NCBI GenBank assembly: GCA_002683195.1
Contig: NYSW01000013.1
Location: 23,426-28,563 of the forward strand
From: Phycisphaerae bacterium
GTDB lineage: Bacteria; Planctomycetota; Phycisphaerae; Phycisphaerales; SM1A02
DNA: 5,138 nt
Reading direction: 5' to 3'
Notes under the pieces: generated by a model
What the model was told of the DNA's origin: nothing
Database searches by the model: none
What the model saw: only the letters and a program-made list of their open reading frames with translations
Made by a program: the position numbers and the translations under genes
In this document: in pieces, positions 1 to 5,138 of the stretch
Position numbering within the stretch: the stretch's first letter is position 1
Layout of the letters: each line of letters begins with the position of its first letter

Positions 1-1098
1 GCCGAAGGTGAGATCCTCGGGCAACTCGACACGATCCAGACCGCCGCGGCGTATCAGGCGGCCCTCACCGGACTGTCCAATCCGACGGCCCAGATCTCCG
101 CGGTCCAGGTGGTCGCCCTCTCGCAGTATCACGACGTCCTCCGCGGGGAGATCCAGCGGAAGTTCACGACCGTGGAGCGGCGGACTCCCACGCCCTTCCG
201 CCTCGGCGAACCGATCCGCATCGCGGGTCAGGACGACGTGGCCGGCCGGGCCATCCGCCGGGAGATGCGAGCGGATCCGACCTCCCAGGGATTCGGCACC
301 TACTTCGGCCGAAACCTGACCACCCCGACCGACGGCGACATCATCGGGCTCAGCGGACGTGAGTACGGCGGCATCGGCGGCTTCGGGTGGAACCTCTCGG
401 AGACATGGACCGCGGGCATCGACCTCGGCTATTCCGCCATCATGGGCGACCTGAACGGCGGCTTCGGCAACACCCGGGTGGGCACCCTTCGCGGCGGTGG
501 TTTCGCGACCTACGGTTCGGGCGACGGGTTCTTCGCCGACGCGGCACTCAGCGTCGGGTGGAATCACTTCGACTTCAATCGCAACACGCCGGGCGCGACT
601 TTCGAAGCCGTCGACTCCAATGCGGACGGCTTTCAGGTCGACACGTCGTTCGGGCTGGGGTACCGAGTGCCGTTGTCCGACGGATTCGCCCTCACGCCGA
701 CGGGGTCCTTCCTCTACAGCTACATCAACACCGGCAGCATCGACGAGAGCACGAACAGCGTGATCGCCCAGTCGATCGACCCGGGTGACCTGAATTCGTT
801 CATCGGGCGGATCGGTGCGGACCTCTCCTGGAGCGCGCTCCCCGGTCTGGTGATCGACGGGCGTCTCGGTTGGCAGGGAAACTTCACCGACAACGGGACG
901 TACGACGTGTCGCTCGCCGCGACCGGCACCGCATTGCCGGTCGAGGTTCCGAACCAGACGATCAACACCGCCTATTACGGAGTCGGGGTCAACTGGAACG
1001 TGCTCGAGCAGATCGATCTGAACTTCCGTTGGGAGGGTCGGTCCGGTGAGGGGCTGACCAGCCAGATGTTCGTCGGGGGCCTGACCTTCAGCTTCTGA
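1..1098 (+). CDS. Autotransporter-type outer-membrane beta-barrel protein, C-terminal part (5' end outside window)
   Basis: Frame 1 is open from the first base to the TGA at 1096-1098, giving 365 residues of a longer protein. The first ~60 residues (GEILGQLDTIQTAAAYQAALTGL onward in outline) resemble the helical linker that precedes autotransporter barrels. Residues ~97-365, starting at GFGTYFGRN, are a run of alternating amphipathic strands rich in Gly and aromatics with short turns (GYSAIMGDLNG, ADAALSVGWNHF, DTSFGLGYRVPL, INTAYYGVGVNW). About 270 residues fits one 12-stranded autotransporter domain (PF03797 type). The protein ends FVGGLTFSF, a terminal-Phe beta-signal as recognised by the BAM complex. 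The passenger region lies upstream, so the exported function is unknown. A GTG at 109 is an internal Val, not a start. The family call is strong; self-secretion as opposed to a plain porin-like barrel is less certain. Confidence 0.85.
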   Translation, partial: AEGEILGQLDTIQTAAAYQAALTGLSNPTAQISAVQVVALSQYHDVLRGEIQRKFTTVERRTPTPFRLGEPIRIAGQDDVAGRAIRREMRADPTSQGFGTYFGRNLTTPTDGDIIGLSGREYGGIGGFGWNLSETWTAGIDLGYSAIMGDLNGGFGNTRVGTLRGGGFATYGSGDGFFADAALSVGWNHFDFNRNTPGATFEAVDSNADGFQVDTSFGLGYRVPLSDGFALTPTGSFLYSYINTGSIDESTNSVIAQSIDPGDLNSFIGRIGADLSWSALPGLVIDGRLGWQGNFTDNGTYDVSLAATGTALPVEVPNQTINTAYYGVGVNWNVLEQIDLNFRWEGRSGEGLTSQMFVGGLTFSF

Positions 1099-1123
1099 TC
1101 CGCACCGACGACGCGAACCGAAT

Positions 1124-1161
1124 GACGAACGCCCGTGTCCTTCCGGACACGGGCGTTCGTC
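1124..1161 (+). terminator. Long perfect hairpin after the autotransporter gene, probable terminator without a U-tract
   Basis: Bases 1124-1140 and 1145-1161 are perfect reverse complements, a 17-bp GC-rich stem closed by a TTCC loop (1141-1144). It starts 25 bases after the stop codon of the barrel gene and ends 46 bases before the next start, which is where a transcription end is expected. No T-run follows (the next bases are GTCGGTCGGG), so it is not a canonical intrinsic terminator. It could instead act as a 3' mRNA-stabilising or Rho-blocking structure. Bases 1104-1109 (ACCGAC) could also pair with 1162-1167 (GTCGGT), lengthening the stem across a bulge. Confidence 0.7.
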
Positions 1162-1195
1162 GTCGGTCGGGGGACGGCGGAGGCGGTCATCCGCG

Positions 1196-1201
1196 TATCG
1201 T
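1196..1201 (+). promoter_or_regulatory. Candidate -10 element (TATCGT) placing transcription start at the GH3 ATG
   Basis: TATCGT fits the TANNNT form of a -10 box, and its last T lies exactly 7 bases before the A of the ATG at 1208, so transcription would begin on the start codon itself. No Shine-Dalgarno-like sequence lies at usable distance: the nearest GGAGG (1179-1183) is 24 bases upstream. No clear -35 is seen. The short motif could be chance; a similar arrangement before the next gene modestly raises confidence. Confidence 0.35.
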
Positions 1202-1207
1202 GTTCGA

Positions 1208-2215
1208 ATGGACCCGACTCCCGAATCGGCTGAACGACTCGCCGCCCGTCTGGTGGCGATCGGTTTCGACGGAAGCCGTCCGACCGCCGAGGCGGCGGCG
1301 TTGATCAGCCGGGGCGTGCGTTCGGTGATTCTCTTCGCTCGCAACGCCGGTCCCCGTTCGGAGGTCGCCGCGACCGTCGCGGCGATCAAGGATCTCGTCG
1401 CCGAGCCGGTGCTGGTCTGCGTCGACCAGGAAGGTGGTGCGACCGTTCGATTCACCGACGGTTTCAAGCCTCCACCGACCATGCGGGAGATCGGTACCGC
1501 GGGCGTCGAGGCCGCGGCGACGGTCGGGACGGGGCTCGCCGCGGATCTGCGGCCGGTCGGGATCGATCTCGATCTGGCTCCGGTGGTCGACGTGGACAGC
1601 AATCCCGCCAATCCGGTCATCGGGCCGCGATCGTTCGGAGCCGATCCGGAACACGTCGGGGCCTGCGGAGCCGCTCTGGTGCGATCGATGCAGTCCGCGG
1701 GCGTCGCGGCGTGTGCCAAGCACTTTCCGGGTCATGGAGACACCGATCAGGACAGTCACCATGATCTTCCGGTCCTGCGGCACGATCTGACCCGTCTGCG
1801 AAGGGTCGAGCTTCCACCCTTCACCGCGGCGATCGAAGCGGGGGTGGCGGCGATCATGACCACACATGTCGTCTTCGAACATCTGGACCCCGGGGTGCCG
1901 GCGACGCTCAGCCGGGCGGCGATCGATGGGATCCTGCGGACCGAGCTCGGGTTCGACCGGGTGGTGATCTCCGATGACCTCGAGATGGCGGCGATCGCCG
2001 AACTCCCCGACATCGACGGCGATCTCGGTGAAGCGGCGATCCGTTCGATTCTCGCCGGGGTCGACCTGGTGCTCTGCTGTCATGACCCGGTCCGGCAGAA
2101 TCGGGTGGTCGAGGCCCTCGCGGGTGCGATTCTCGAGGGCCGCATCACCGCCCGGCGGGTCGCGGCTTCGCACGCCCGACTCGATCGACTCTTCCGCGAC
2201 TTCGTTCGGCCCTGA
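1208..2215 (+). CDS. nagZ: Glycoside hydrolase family 3 beta-N-acetylhexosaminidase (NagZ type)
   Basis: A complete 335-residue single-domain GH3 protein, close to the ~340 residues of E. coli NagZ. These enzymes release GlcNAc from GlcNAc-1,6-anhydroMurNAc muropeptides in the cytoplasm during peptidoglycan recycling. Visible hallmarks are VDQEGG (72-77), APVVDVDSNPANPVIG (124-139) with RSFG (141-144), and KHFPGHGDTDQDSHHDLP (171-188), which carries the NagZ-specific Asp182-x-His184 acid/base dyad. SDDLEM (255-260) carries the nucleophile Asp256. There is no signal peptide and no second GH3 domain, which fits a cytoplasmic NagZ. The residue after VDQEGG is Ala where I recall Arg in most NagZ proteins. 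The ATG at 1208 lacks a Shine-Dalgarno sequence but gives the expected family length. The gene stands between two hairpins, so it is probably transcribed alone. Action on another GlcNAc-linked substrate cannot be excluded. Confidence 0.93.
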   Translation: MDPTPESAERLAARLVAIGFDGSRPTAEAAALISRGVRSVILFARNAGPRSEVAATVAAIKDLVAEPVLVCVDQEGGATVRFTDGFKPPPTMREIGTAGVEAAATVGTGLAADLRPVGIDLDLAPVVDVDSNPANPVIGPRSFGADPEHVGACGAALVRSMQSAGVAACAKHFPGHGDTDQDSHHDLPVLRHDLTRLRRVELPPFTAAIEAGVAAIMTTHVVFEHLDPGVPATLSRAAIDGILRTELGFDRVVISDDLEMAAIAELPDIDGDLGEAAIRSILAGVDLVLCCHDPVRQNRVVEALAGAILEGRITARRVAASHARLDRLFRDFVRP

Positions 2216-2234
2216 GCGATCACCCGGATCGCTC
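2214..2234 (+). terminator. Hairpin overlapping the GH3 stop codon, possible terminator
   Basis: GAGCGATC (2214-2221) and GATCGCTC (2227-2234) form a perfect 8-bp stem around the loop ACCCG. The left arm begins inside the TGA stop codon (2213-2215). No U-tract follows. Its position between two same-strand genes 42 bases apart suggests it separates their transcripts, although a terminating ribosome would cover the left arm. Confidence 0.5.
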
Positions 2235-2243
2235 CGTCGGCAT

Positions 2244-2249
2244 TACGCT
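2244..2249 (+). promoter_or_regulatory. Candidate -10 element (TACGCT) just upstream of the M28 peptidase ATG
   Basis: TACGCT matches TANNNT and ends 9 bases before the A of the ATG at 2258, so transcription would start at or within about two bases of the start codon. No purine-rich ribosome binding site lies in the 42-base gap. A 6-base direct repeat GTCGGC (2236-2241 and 2251-2256) brackets the element. A -35 match is not evident, so this rests on position and the absence of a Shine-Dalgarno sequence. Confidence 0.35.
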
Positions 2250-2257
2250 TGTCGGCC

Positions 2258-4393
2258 ATGTCACCCCTCTCATCACTTCAACGTTCGATCCTGCGATCGA
2301 TTCTCCCGTTCTTCCTGCTCTCCGCGTTGGGTGCGGCCGACGTCCCGCAGGAGGACACCGACGGGTCGGAGAACGACCGACGGGAATCGAATCTCCTGGA
2401 CCACGTCCTGGCATCGCCGGATCCCGCGCGGATCGCGGCGTGGCATGAACTTCTGGGTTCCCGTCCGCACGTGGCGGGGACCGACGGGGACAAGGTGGTG
2501 ATCGCCGCCATCGCGGGGGCATTCGAAGGCATGGGGCTCGAGACCGAGACCTGGTGGTTCGAGCCCCTGCTCGCCCGCCCCATCTCCGCGAGCCTGACCA
2601 TCGTGGACGACTCGGTCCCGGAACCGGATCCCGCCGCGACCGGCCGTCGCCGTCGAGGGGTGATGTCGCTGGCGATCACCGAACGCGAACTTCTCGAGGA
2701 TCCCGCCACCCGCCATCCGGATCTGGAATGGGGTTGGAACGCGTACTCGGGCAGCGGCCGGGTCGAAGCGGGCGTGGTCTATGCCAATCGAGGAAGACTC
2801 GAGGATTTCGAACGCCTCCGCGAACTCGGCATCGACTGCACCGGGCGGATCGTTCTGGCCCGATACGGCGGGAACTACCGCGGCTTCAAGGCGAAGTTCG
2901 CCGAAGAGGCGGGCGCCGCCGGACTGGTGATCTTCCTCGACCCCGCGGACAGCGGCGAAGACCGTGGTCCGACGTGGCCGGATGGCGGCTGGGCGAACGA
3001 GACCTGCATTCAACGAGGCTCGATCATGACCCTGCCGTACAAGGGTGATCCTCTGACCCCGTTCCGCCCGGCCCGGGGGAACGTGGAGCGACTCGACATC
3101 GAATCCGTGGGACTGCCCGGCATTCCCGTGCAGCCCATCGGTTACGCCGCGGCGAATCGGATCATGGCGGCAATGAAGGGCCCGACCGTGGACGCGTTCG
3201 GACTCGACGCCTGGAACGGCGGGCTCGACGTGCCTTGTCGTCTGGAAGGCGGATCTCTGAAACTCCTCCTCGACGTCCAGCAGGAGCGAGCCCTGATGCC
3301 GACCGCGAACGTTCTGGGGGTGCTCCCCGGACGAGAGTCACCGGACGAACTCGTGATCGTCGGCTGCCACCACGACGCCTGGGGCTTCGGGGCCGCGGAT
3401 CCGTTGGCGGGGACCATCGTGCTCATGGAGACCGCTCGCGCGTTCGCCCGGGCGGCGGAGCAGGGCTTCCGGCCGCGTCGAACGATCATCTTCGCCGCGT
3501 GGGGAGCCGAAGAGTTCGGGATCATCGGTTCGAGCGAATGGGTGGAAGCCGAAGCGGAACGTCTGGGGCGGAATGCGGTGGCGTACGTCAACCTCGACAT
3601 GGCCGCGATGGGAACCCGCTTCCGATCCTCCGCGACGCCGTCGTTGTCGGGGGCGGTGATCCGAGCGGCGGGGCGAGTTTCGCAGCCGGGGGAGGCGGGC
3701 ACCGTGTTGGATGCCTGGTCCGGAGCGAAGGAACGACCCTCGATCGGCGATCTCGGGGGTGGCAGCGATCACGTGGGGTTCCTGTGTCACGTGGGCGTGC
3801 CGTGCATTTCACTCGCCGCGGGCGGCAGTCCGGGGAGCGTGTACCACTCGAACTATGACACTCTGACCTGGTATCGATCGATCGTGGGTGAGGATTACGC
3901 GGGCGGACTGATGTTGTCCCGGGTCAGCTCGGCGCTGGTCGCCGATCTCGCCGATTCACCGCTTCCCCCGATCGATCCTCGACCGGCGGTGGCGGGATTG
4001 CCGGACCGGCTCGAGGCGTACGAGACCGCGATCGGGGCCGCCGGACTGACCGCTGATCTCACCGAATTGCGAGCCGGGATCGAACGGGCCCGACTCGCCT
4101 GCGAGGAAGCCGCCGCCCGGGTGGCGACGTTGGATACTCCGGATCCGGCGGTGTCTCAGAGCCTCATCGCGTTCGACCGGGCCTGGATCGAGCCGGGCGG
4201 ACTTCCGGGCCGCCCGTGGTACCGCAATGAATTCGCCGCGAGCGACCGGGACAGCGGCTACGGAGCCGTGGTTCTGCCAGCTCTGGCGGAAGCGATTCGG
4301 GATCGTGATCAGCCAGCGCTCGATCGGGCGATCGAAGGCTATCGGACCATGGCTCGCCGAGTACAGGTGGCGGCGGGGGGCATCGCACCCTGA
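2258..4393 (+). CDS. Exported M28 zinc peptidase, glutamate carboxypeptidase II / transferrin-receptor family
   Basis: 711 residues with the full GCPII architecture. An export signal (~1-27, hydrophobic ILPFFLLSALGAA after Arg10/Arg13) comes first. A protease-associated domain follows at ~155-310 (RYGGNYRGFKAKFAEEAGA, DPADSGED, GDPLTP). The M28 catalytic domain spans ~345-545, and a TfR-like dimerisation domain ~580-705 carries the family signature RAWIEPGGLPGRPWYR (641-656). By recalled alignment to human GCPII, the two-zinc site is complete: His371 (GCHHDAW), bridging Asp381 (ADP), catalytic Glu418 with ligand Glu419 (WGAEEFG), Asp447 (VNLDM) and His530 (VYHSNYDT). It should act as a dimeric exo- or carboxypeptidase outside the cytoplasmic membrane. 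Arg208 matches the S1' Arg210, but Asn257 and Lys699 positions are Thr258 and Gly667, and the 534/536 arginines are absent, so glutamate specificity is doubtful. An in-frame TTG at 2249 is a less likely start than ATG 2258, which directly precedes the signal peptide. Confidence 0.93.
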   Translation: MSPLSSLQRSILRSILPFFLLSALGAADVPQEDTDGSENDRRESNLLDHVLASPDPARIAAWHELLGSRPHVAGTDGDKVVIAAIAGAFEGMGLETETWWFEPLLARPISASLTIVDDSVPEPDPAATGRRRRGVMSLAITERELLEDPATRHPDLEWGWNAYSGSGRVEAGVVYANRGRLEDFERLRELGIDCTGRIVLARYGGNYRGFKAKFAEEAGAAGLVIFLDPADSGEDRGPTWPDGGWANETCIQRGSIMTLPYKGDPLTPFRPARGNVERLDIESVGLPGIPVQPIGYAAANRIMAAMKGPTVDAFGLDAWNGGLDVPCRLEGGSLKLLLDVQQERALMPTANVLGVLPGRESPDELVIVGCHHDAWGFGAADPLAGTIVLMETARAFARAAEQGFRPRRTIIFAAWGAEEFGIIGSSEWVEAEAERLGRNAVAYVNLDMAAMGTRFRSSATPSLSGAVIRAAGRVSQPGEAGTVLDAWSGAKERPSIGDLGGGSDHVGFLCHVGVPCISLAAGGSPGSVYHSNYDTLTWYRSIVGEDYAGGLMLSRVSSALVADLADSPLPPIDPRPAVAGLPDRLEAYETAIGAAGLTADLTELRAGIERARLACEEAAARVATLDTPDPAVSQSLIAFDRAWIEPGGLPGRPWYRNEFAASDRDSGYGAVVLPALAEAIRDRDQPALDRAIEGYRTMARRVQVAAGGIAP

Positions 4394-4398
4394 ACGCC

Positions 4399-4430
4399 GT
4401 CCGCGGAATCCGGACTCGTCCTTCTGTTTC
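4399..4430 (+). terminator. Weak terminator-like hairpin with T-rich tail after the peptidase gene
   Basis: GTCCG (4399-4403) pairs with CGGAC (4411-4415) around a 7-base loop. The following TCGTCCTTCTGTTTC is about half T. It begins six bases after the peptidase stop codon. The stem is short and the T-run is interrupted, so termination efficiency is uncertain, but this is the only such element between the peptidase and dehydrogenase genes. Confidence 0.4.
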
Positions 4431-4473
4431 AGCACGTCTTCAAAGGAAATCAAGGTCTCCTGCAGTCTTGGGC

Positions 4474-4490
4474 GGGGGGGGTGCTATTGT
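4474..4490 (+). promoter_or_regulatory. Candidate extended -10 promoter (TGCTATTGT) preceded by a G8 tract
   Basis: TG at 4482-4483 plus TATTGT at 4485-4490 form an extended -10-like sequence, one of the few AT-leaning spots in this GC-rich region. It would start transcription near 4497 and give a leader of about 115 bases before the dehydrogenase ATG. Eight consecutive G (4474-4481) sit directly upstream. TTGGGC (4468-4473) resembles a -35 but is only 11 bases from the -10, too close for normal sigma-70 use, so the site would depend on the extended -10 or an activator. Confidence 0.4.
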
Positions 4491-4515
4491 GAAAGAAGTC
4501 GCAGGTGCACCCTCC
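4476..4515. repeat. Inverted repeat flanking the candidate -10, possible operator
   Basis: GGGTGC at 4479-4484 and GCACCC at 4507-4512 are perfect reverse complements, extending to nine pairs (4476-4484 with 4507-4515) with one G-T mismatch. The 22-base centre contains the TATTGT hexamer. The right arm overlaps a perfect 8-bp palindrome GGTGCACC (4504-4511), so GGTGC occurs three times in 32 bases, at 4480, 4504 and inverted at 4507. The arrangement resembles a regulator-binding site over a promoter; no specific regulator is recognised. Confidence 0.35.
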
Positions 4516-4576
4516 GAATCGGGGAACCCCGGTGGAGATACCAGCGTCTCAATCATGGTCGGATGAAAGTTCATCC
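4512..4576 (+). other. Structured 5' leader of the dehydrogenase gene (two small hairpins)
   Basis: CTCC (4512-4515) pairs with GGAG (4534-4537) and CGGG (4520-4523) with CCCG (4528-4531), giving a hairpin with an internal loop. GAGA (4535-4538) could alternatively pair with TCTC (4547-4550), which would be mutually exclusive with the first hairpin. GGATGA (4561-4566) pairs with TCATCC (4571-4576) around AAGT. The structures lie in the probable untranslated leader, 36 or more bases before the start codon. They match no riboswitch class that I can identify and may be incidental. Confidence 0.25.
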
Positions 4577-4602
4577 TCCTATCCAGCCCTTCTTGCCAGA
4601 TC

Positions 4603-4607
4603 GGAAG
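4603..4607 (+). promoter_or_regulatory. Ribosome binding site GGAAG for the dehydrogenase gene
   Basis: GGAAG lies five bases before the ATG at 4613, a good Shine-Dalgarno position. It fixes this ATG over the out-of-frame ATGs at 4555 and 4563. It is the only clear ribosome binding site among the three starts visible in the window. Confidence 0.6.
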
Positions 4608-4612
4608 TACCG

Positions 4613-5138
4613 ATGTCGATTCGCCGTCGAGTCCTCGCCACCGCCGCCGCCGCCGCCTTCCTCGTGCCGGGTTTCGCATCCGCTCAGGAGATGGCCACGC
4701 GACTCGTGACCACCGGTCTGGTTCGCCCGACCTTCGTGACCCATGCCCCTGGTGATGACCAGCGACTGTTCATCGTCGAGAAGCTGGGCAAGATCCGGAT
4801 TCTCGACCTCGAGACGGAAACGCTCAACAGCGATTACTTCCTCGACATCGATTCCCTCGTGACCGGTGGCAGCAGCACCAACGACGAGCGTGGTCTCCTC
4901 GGGCTGGCGTTCCACCCCGACTACCAGAACAACGGGTACTTCTACGTCTGCTACACCGCCACCGCAGGCAACGGCGACACCTACATCCGGCGCTACAACC
5001 GAGGTGCCGATGCCGACCACGCATCGACCGCGGGCGCTGTGACGATCATGTCCTTCGATCAGCCGTACACCAACCACAACGGTGGCTTCATCAGCTTCGG
5101 TCCCAACGATGGCCTCCTCTACATCTTCACGGGTGATG
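4613..5138 (+). CDS. Exported PQQ-dependent sugar dehydrogenase, glucose/sorbosone dehydrogenase family, N-terminal part (3' end outside window)
   Basis: 175 residues are visible and the frame is open at the window end. Residues 1-24 are a clear export signal: SIRRR, an Ala-rich core, then ASA cleaved before Gln25. The mature part begins a six-bladed beta-propeller of the soluble GSDH / Hedgehog-interacting-protein type (PF07995): GLVRPTFVTHAPGDDQRLFI (35-54), VEKLGKIRILD (55-65), ERGLLGLAFHPDYQNNGYFY (92-111) and NHNGGFISFGPNDGLLYIFTGD (from 154). His155 in NHNGG aligns, from memory, with catalytic His144 of Acinetobacter soluble glucose dehydrogenase. Such enzymes oxidise aldoses or related sugars in the periplasm using PQQ. 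Substrate and any C-terminal extra domains cannot be judged from this fragment. GGAAG at 4603-4607 and the signal peptide support the ATG at 4613. The x-R-R-x-V-L pattern at residues 3-8 would also allow Tat export. Confidence 0.9.
   Translation, partial: MSIRRRVLATAAAAAFLVPGFASAQEMATRLVTTGLVRPTFVTHAPGDDQRLFIVEKLGKIRILDLETETLNSDYFLDIDSLVTGGSSTNDERGLLGLAFHPDYQNNGYFYVCYTATAGNGDTYIRRYNRGADADHASTAGAVTIMSFDQPYTNHNGGFISFGPNDGLLYIFTGD

Noticed and set aside
109..111. GTG at 109 as the start of the barrel gene
   Set aside because: The frame is open without a stop to base 1 and the upstream residues (LGQLDTIQTAAAYQAALTGL) match the pre-barrel region of autotransporters, so this is an internal Val.
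1991..1998. GCGATCGC, the cyanobacterial HIP1 octamer
   Set aside because: I see only one copy; the wider CGATCG/GATC excess is reported separately, and the genes do not suggest a cyanobacterium.
1187..2173. Long minus-strand open frame opposite the GH3 gene
   Set aside because: The product is Arg/Asp/His-rich low-complexity sequence without a recognisable domain; it is the antisense shadow of a GC-rich gene with clear GH3 motifs.
2249..2251. TTG at 2249 as start of the peptidase
   Set aside because: It adds only three residues ahead of the ATG at 2258, has no ribosome binding site and overlaps the candidate -10; the ATG sits directly before the signal peptide.
2273..3013. Minus-strand open frame opposite the 5' half of the peptidase gene
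   Set aside because: No domain or signal is visible, and the + strand frame carries the complete peptidase signatures across it.
4516..4545. Resemblance of GAATCGGGGAACCCCGGTG to cobalamin or c-di-AMP riboswitch segments
   Set aside because: Only a short GGGGAAC-like block matches; the other conserved segments of both classes are missing and the leader is too short for a cobalamin riboswitch.
4563..4709. Small frame starting at ATG 4563
   Set aside because: It overlaps the dehydrogenase signal peptide out of frame, has a Pro/Arg-rich product and no ribosome binding site.
4571..5077. Minus-strand open frame over the dehydrogenase start
   Set aside because: Val/Gly-rich antisense translation of a gene whose + frame has a signal peptide and family motifs.

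Overview
The window is about 5.1 kb of GC-rich bacterial DNA (roughly 65% G+C by eye). It holds four genes, all on the + strand, two of them cut by the window edges. The gene set points to a diderm bacterium: an autotransporter beta-barrel ending in Phe, a NagZ-type peptidoglycan-recycling hexosaminidase, and two proteins with export signals. The mix of an exported PA-M28-TfR-dimer peptidase, a PQQ sugar dehydrogenase of the NHNGG type and very GC-rich, weakly Shine-Dalgarno-dependent starts fits Planctomycetota (Phycisphaerae-like). That placement is inference; there is no phylogenetic marker in the window.

Layout. Bases 1-1098 are the 3' end of an autotransporter-type outer-membrane protein, with the complete C-terminal barrel and no start in the window. 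It is followed by a long perfect hairpin at 1124-1161. Bases 1208-2215 encode a complete cytoplasmic GH3 beta-N-acetylhexosaminidase (NagZ type). An 8-bp-stem hairpin overlaps its stop codon. After a 42-bp gap, 2258-4393 encodes a complete exported M28 metallopeptidase of the glutamate carboxypeptidase II / transferrin-receptor family. All zinc ligands are intact, but the glutamate-selective pocket is altered. A 219-bp intergenic region (4394-4612) carries a weak terminator-like hairpin, a G8 tract beside an extended -10-like sequence, inverted repeats and a small structured leader. From 4613 to the end runs the 5' part of an exported glucose/sorbosone (PQQ) dehydrogenase.

The genes do not form an obvious pathway. 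Hairpins or promoter-like sequences separate each pair, so they are probably independent units that share an orientation. NagZ works in the cytoplasm on recycled muropeptides, while the peptidase and dehydrogenase act on peptides and sugars outside the cytoplasmic membrane.

I see no mobile element, CRISPR array, tRNA or rRNA, and no convincing new multi-gene system. The points most worth checking are the altered S1' pocket of the peptidase, the possible leaderless starts of the two middle genes, the G8-tract/dyad promoter region, and the strong excess of GATC.
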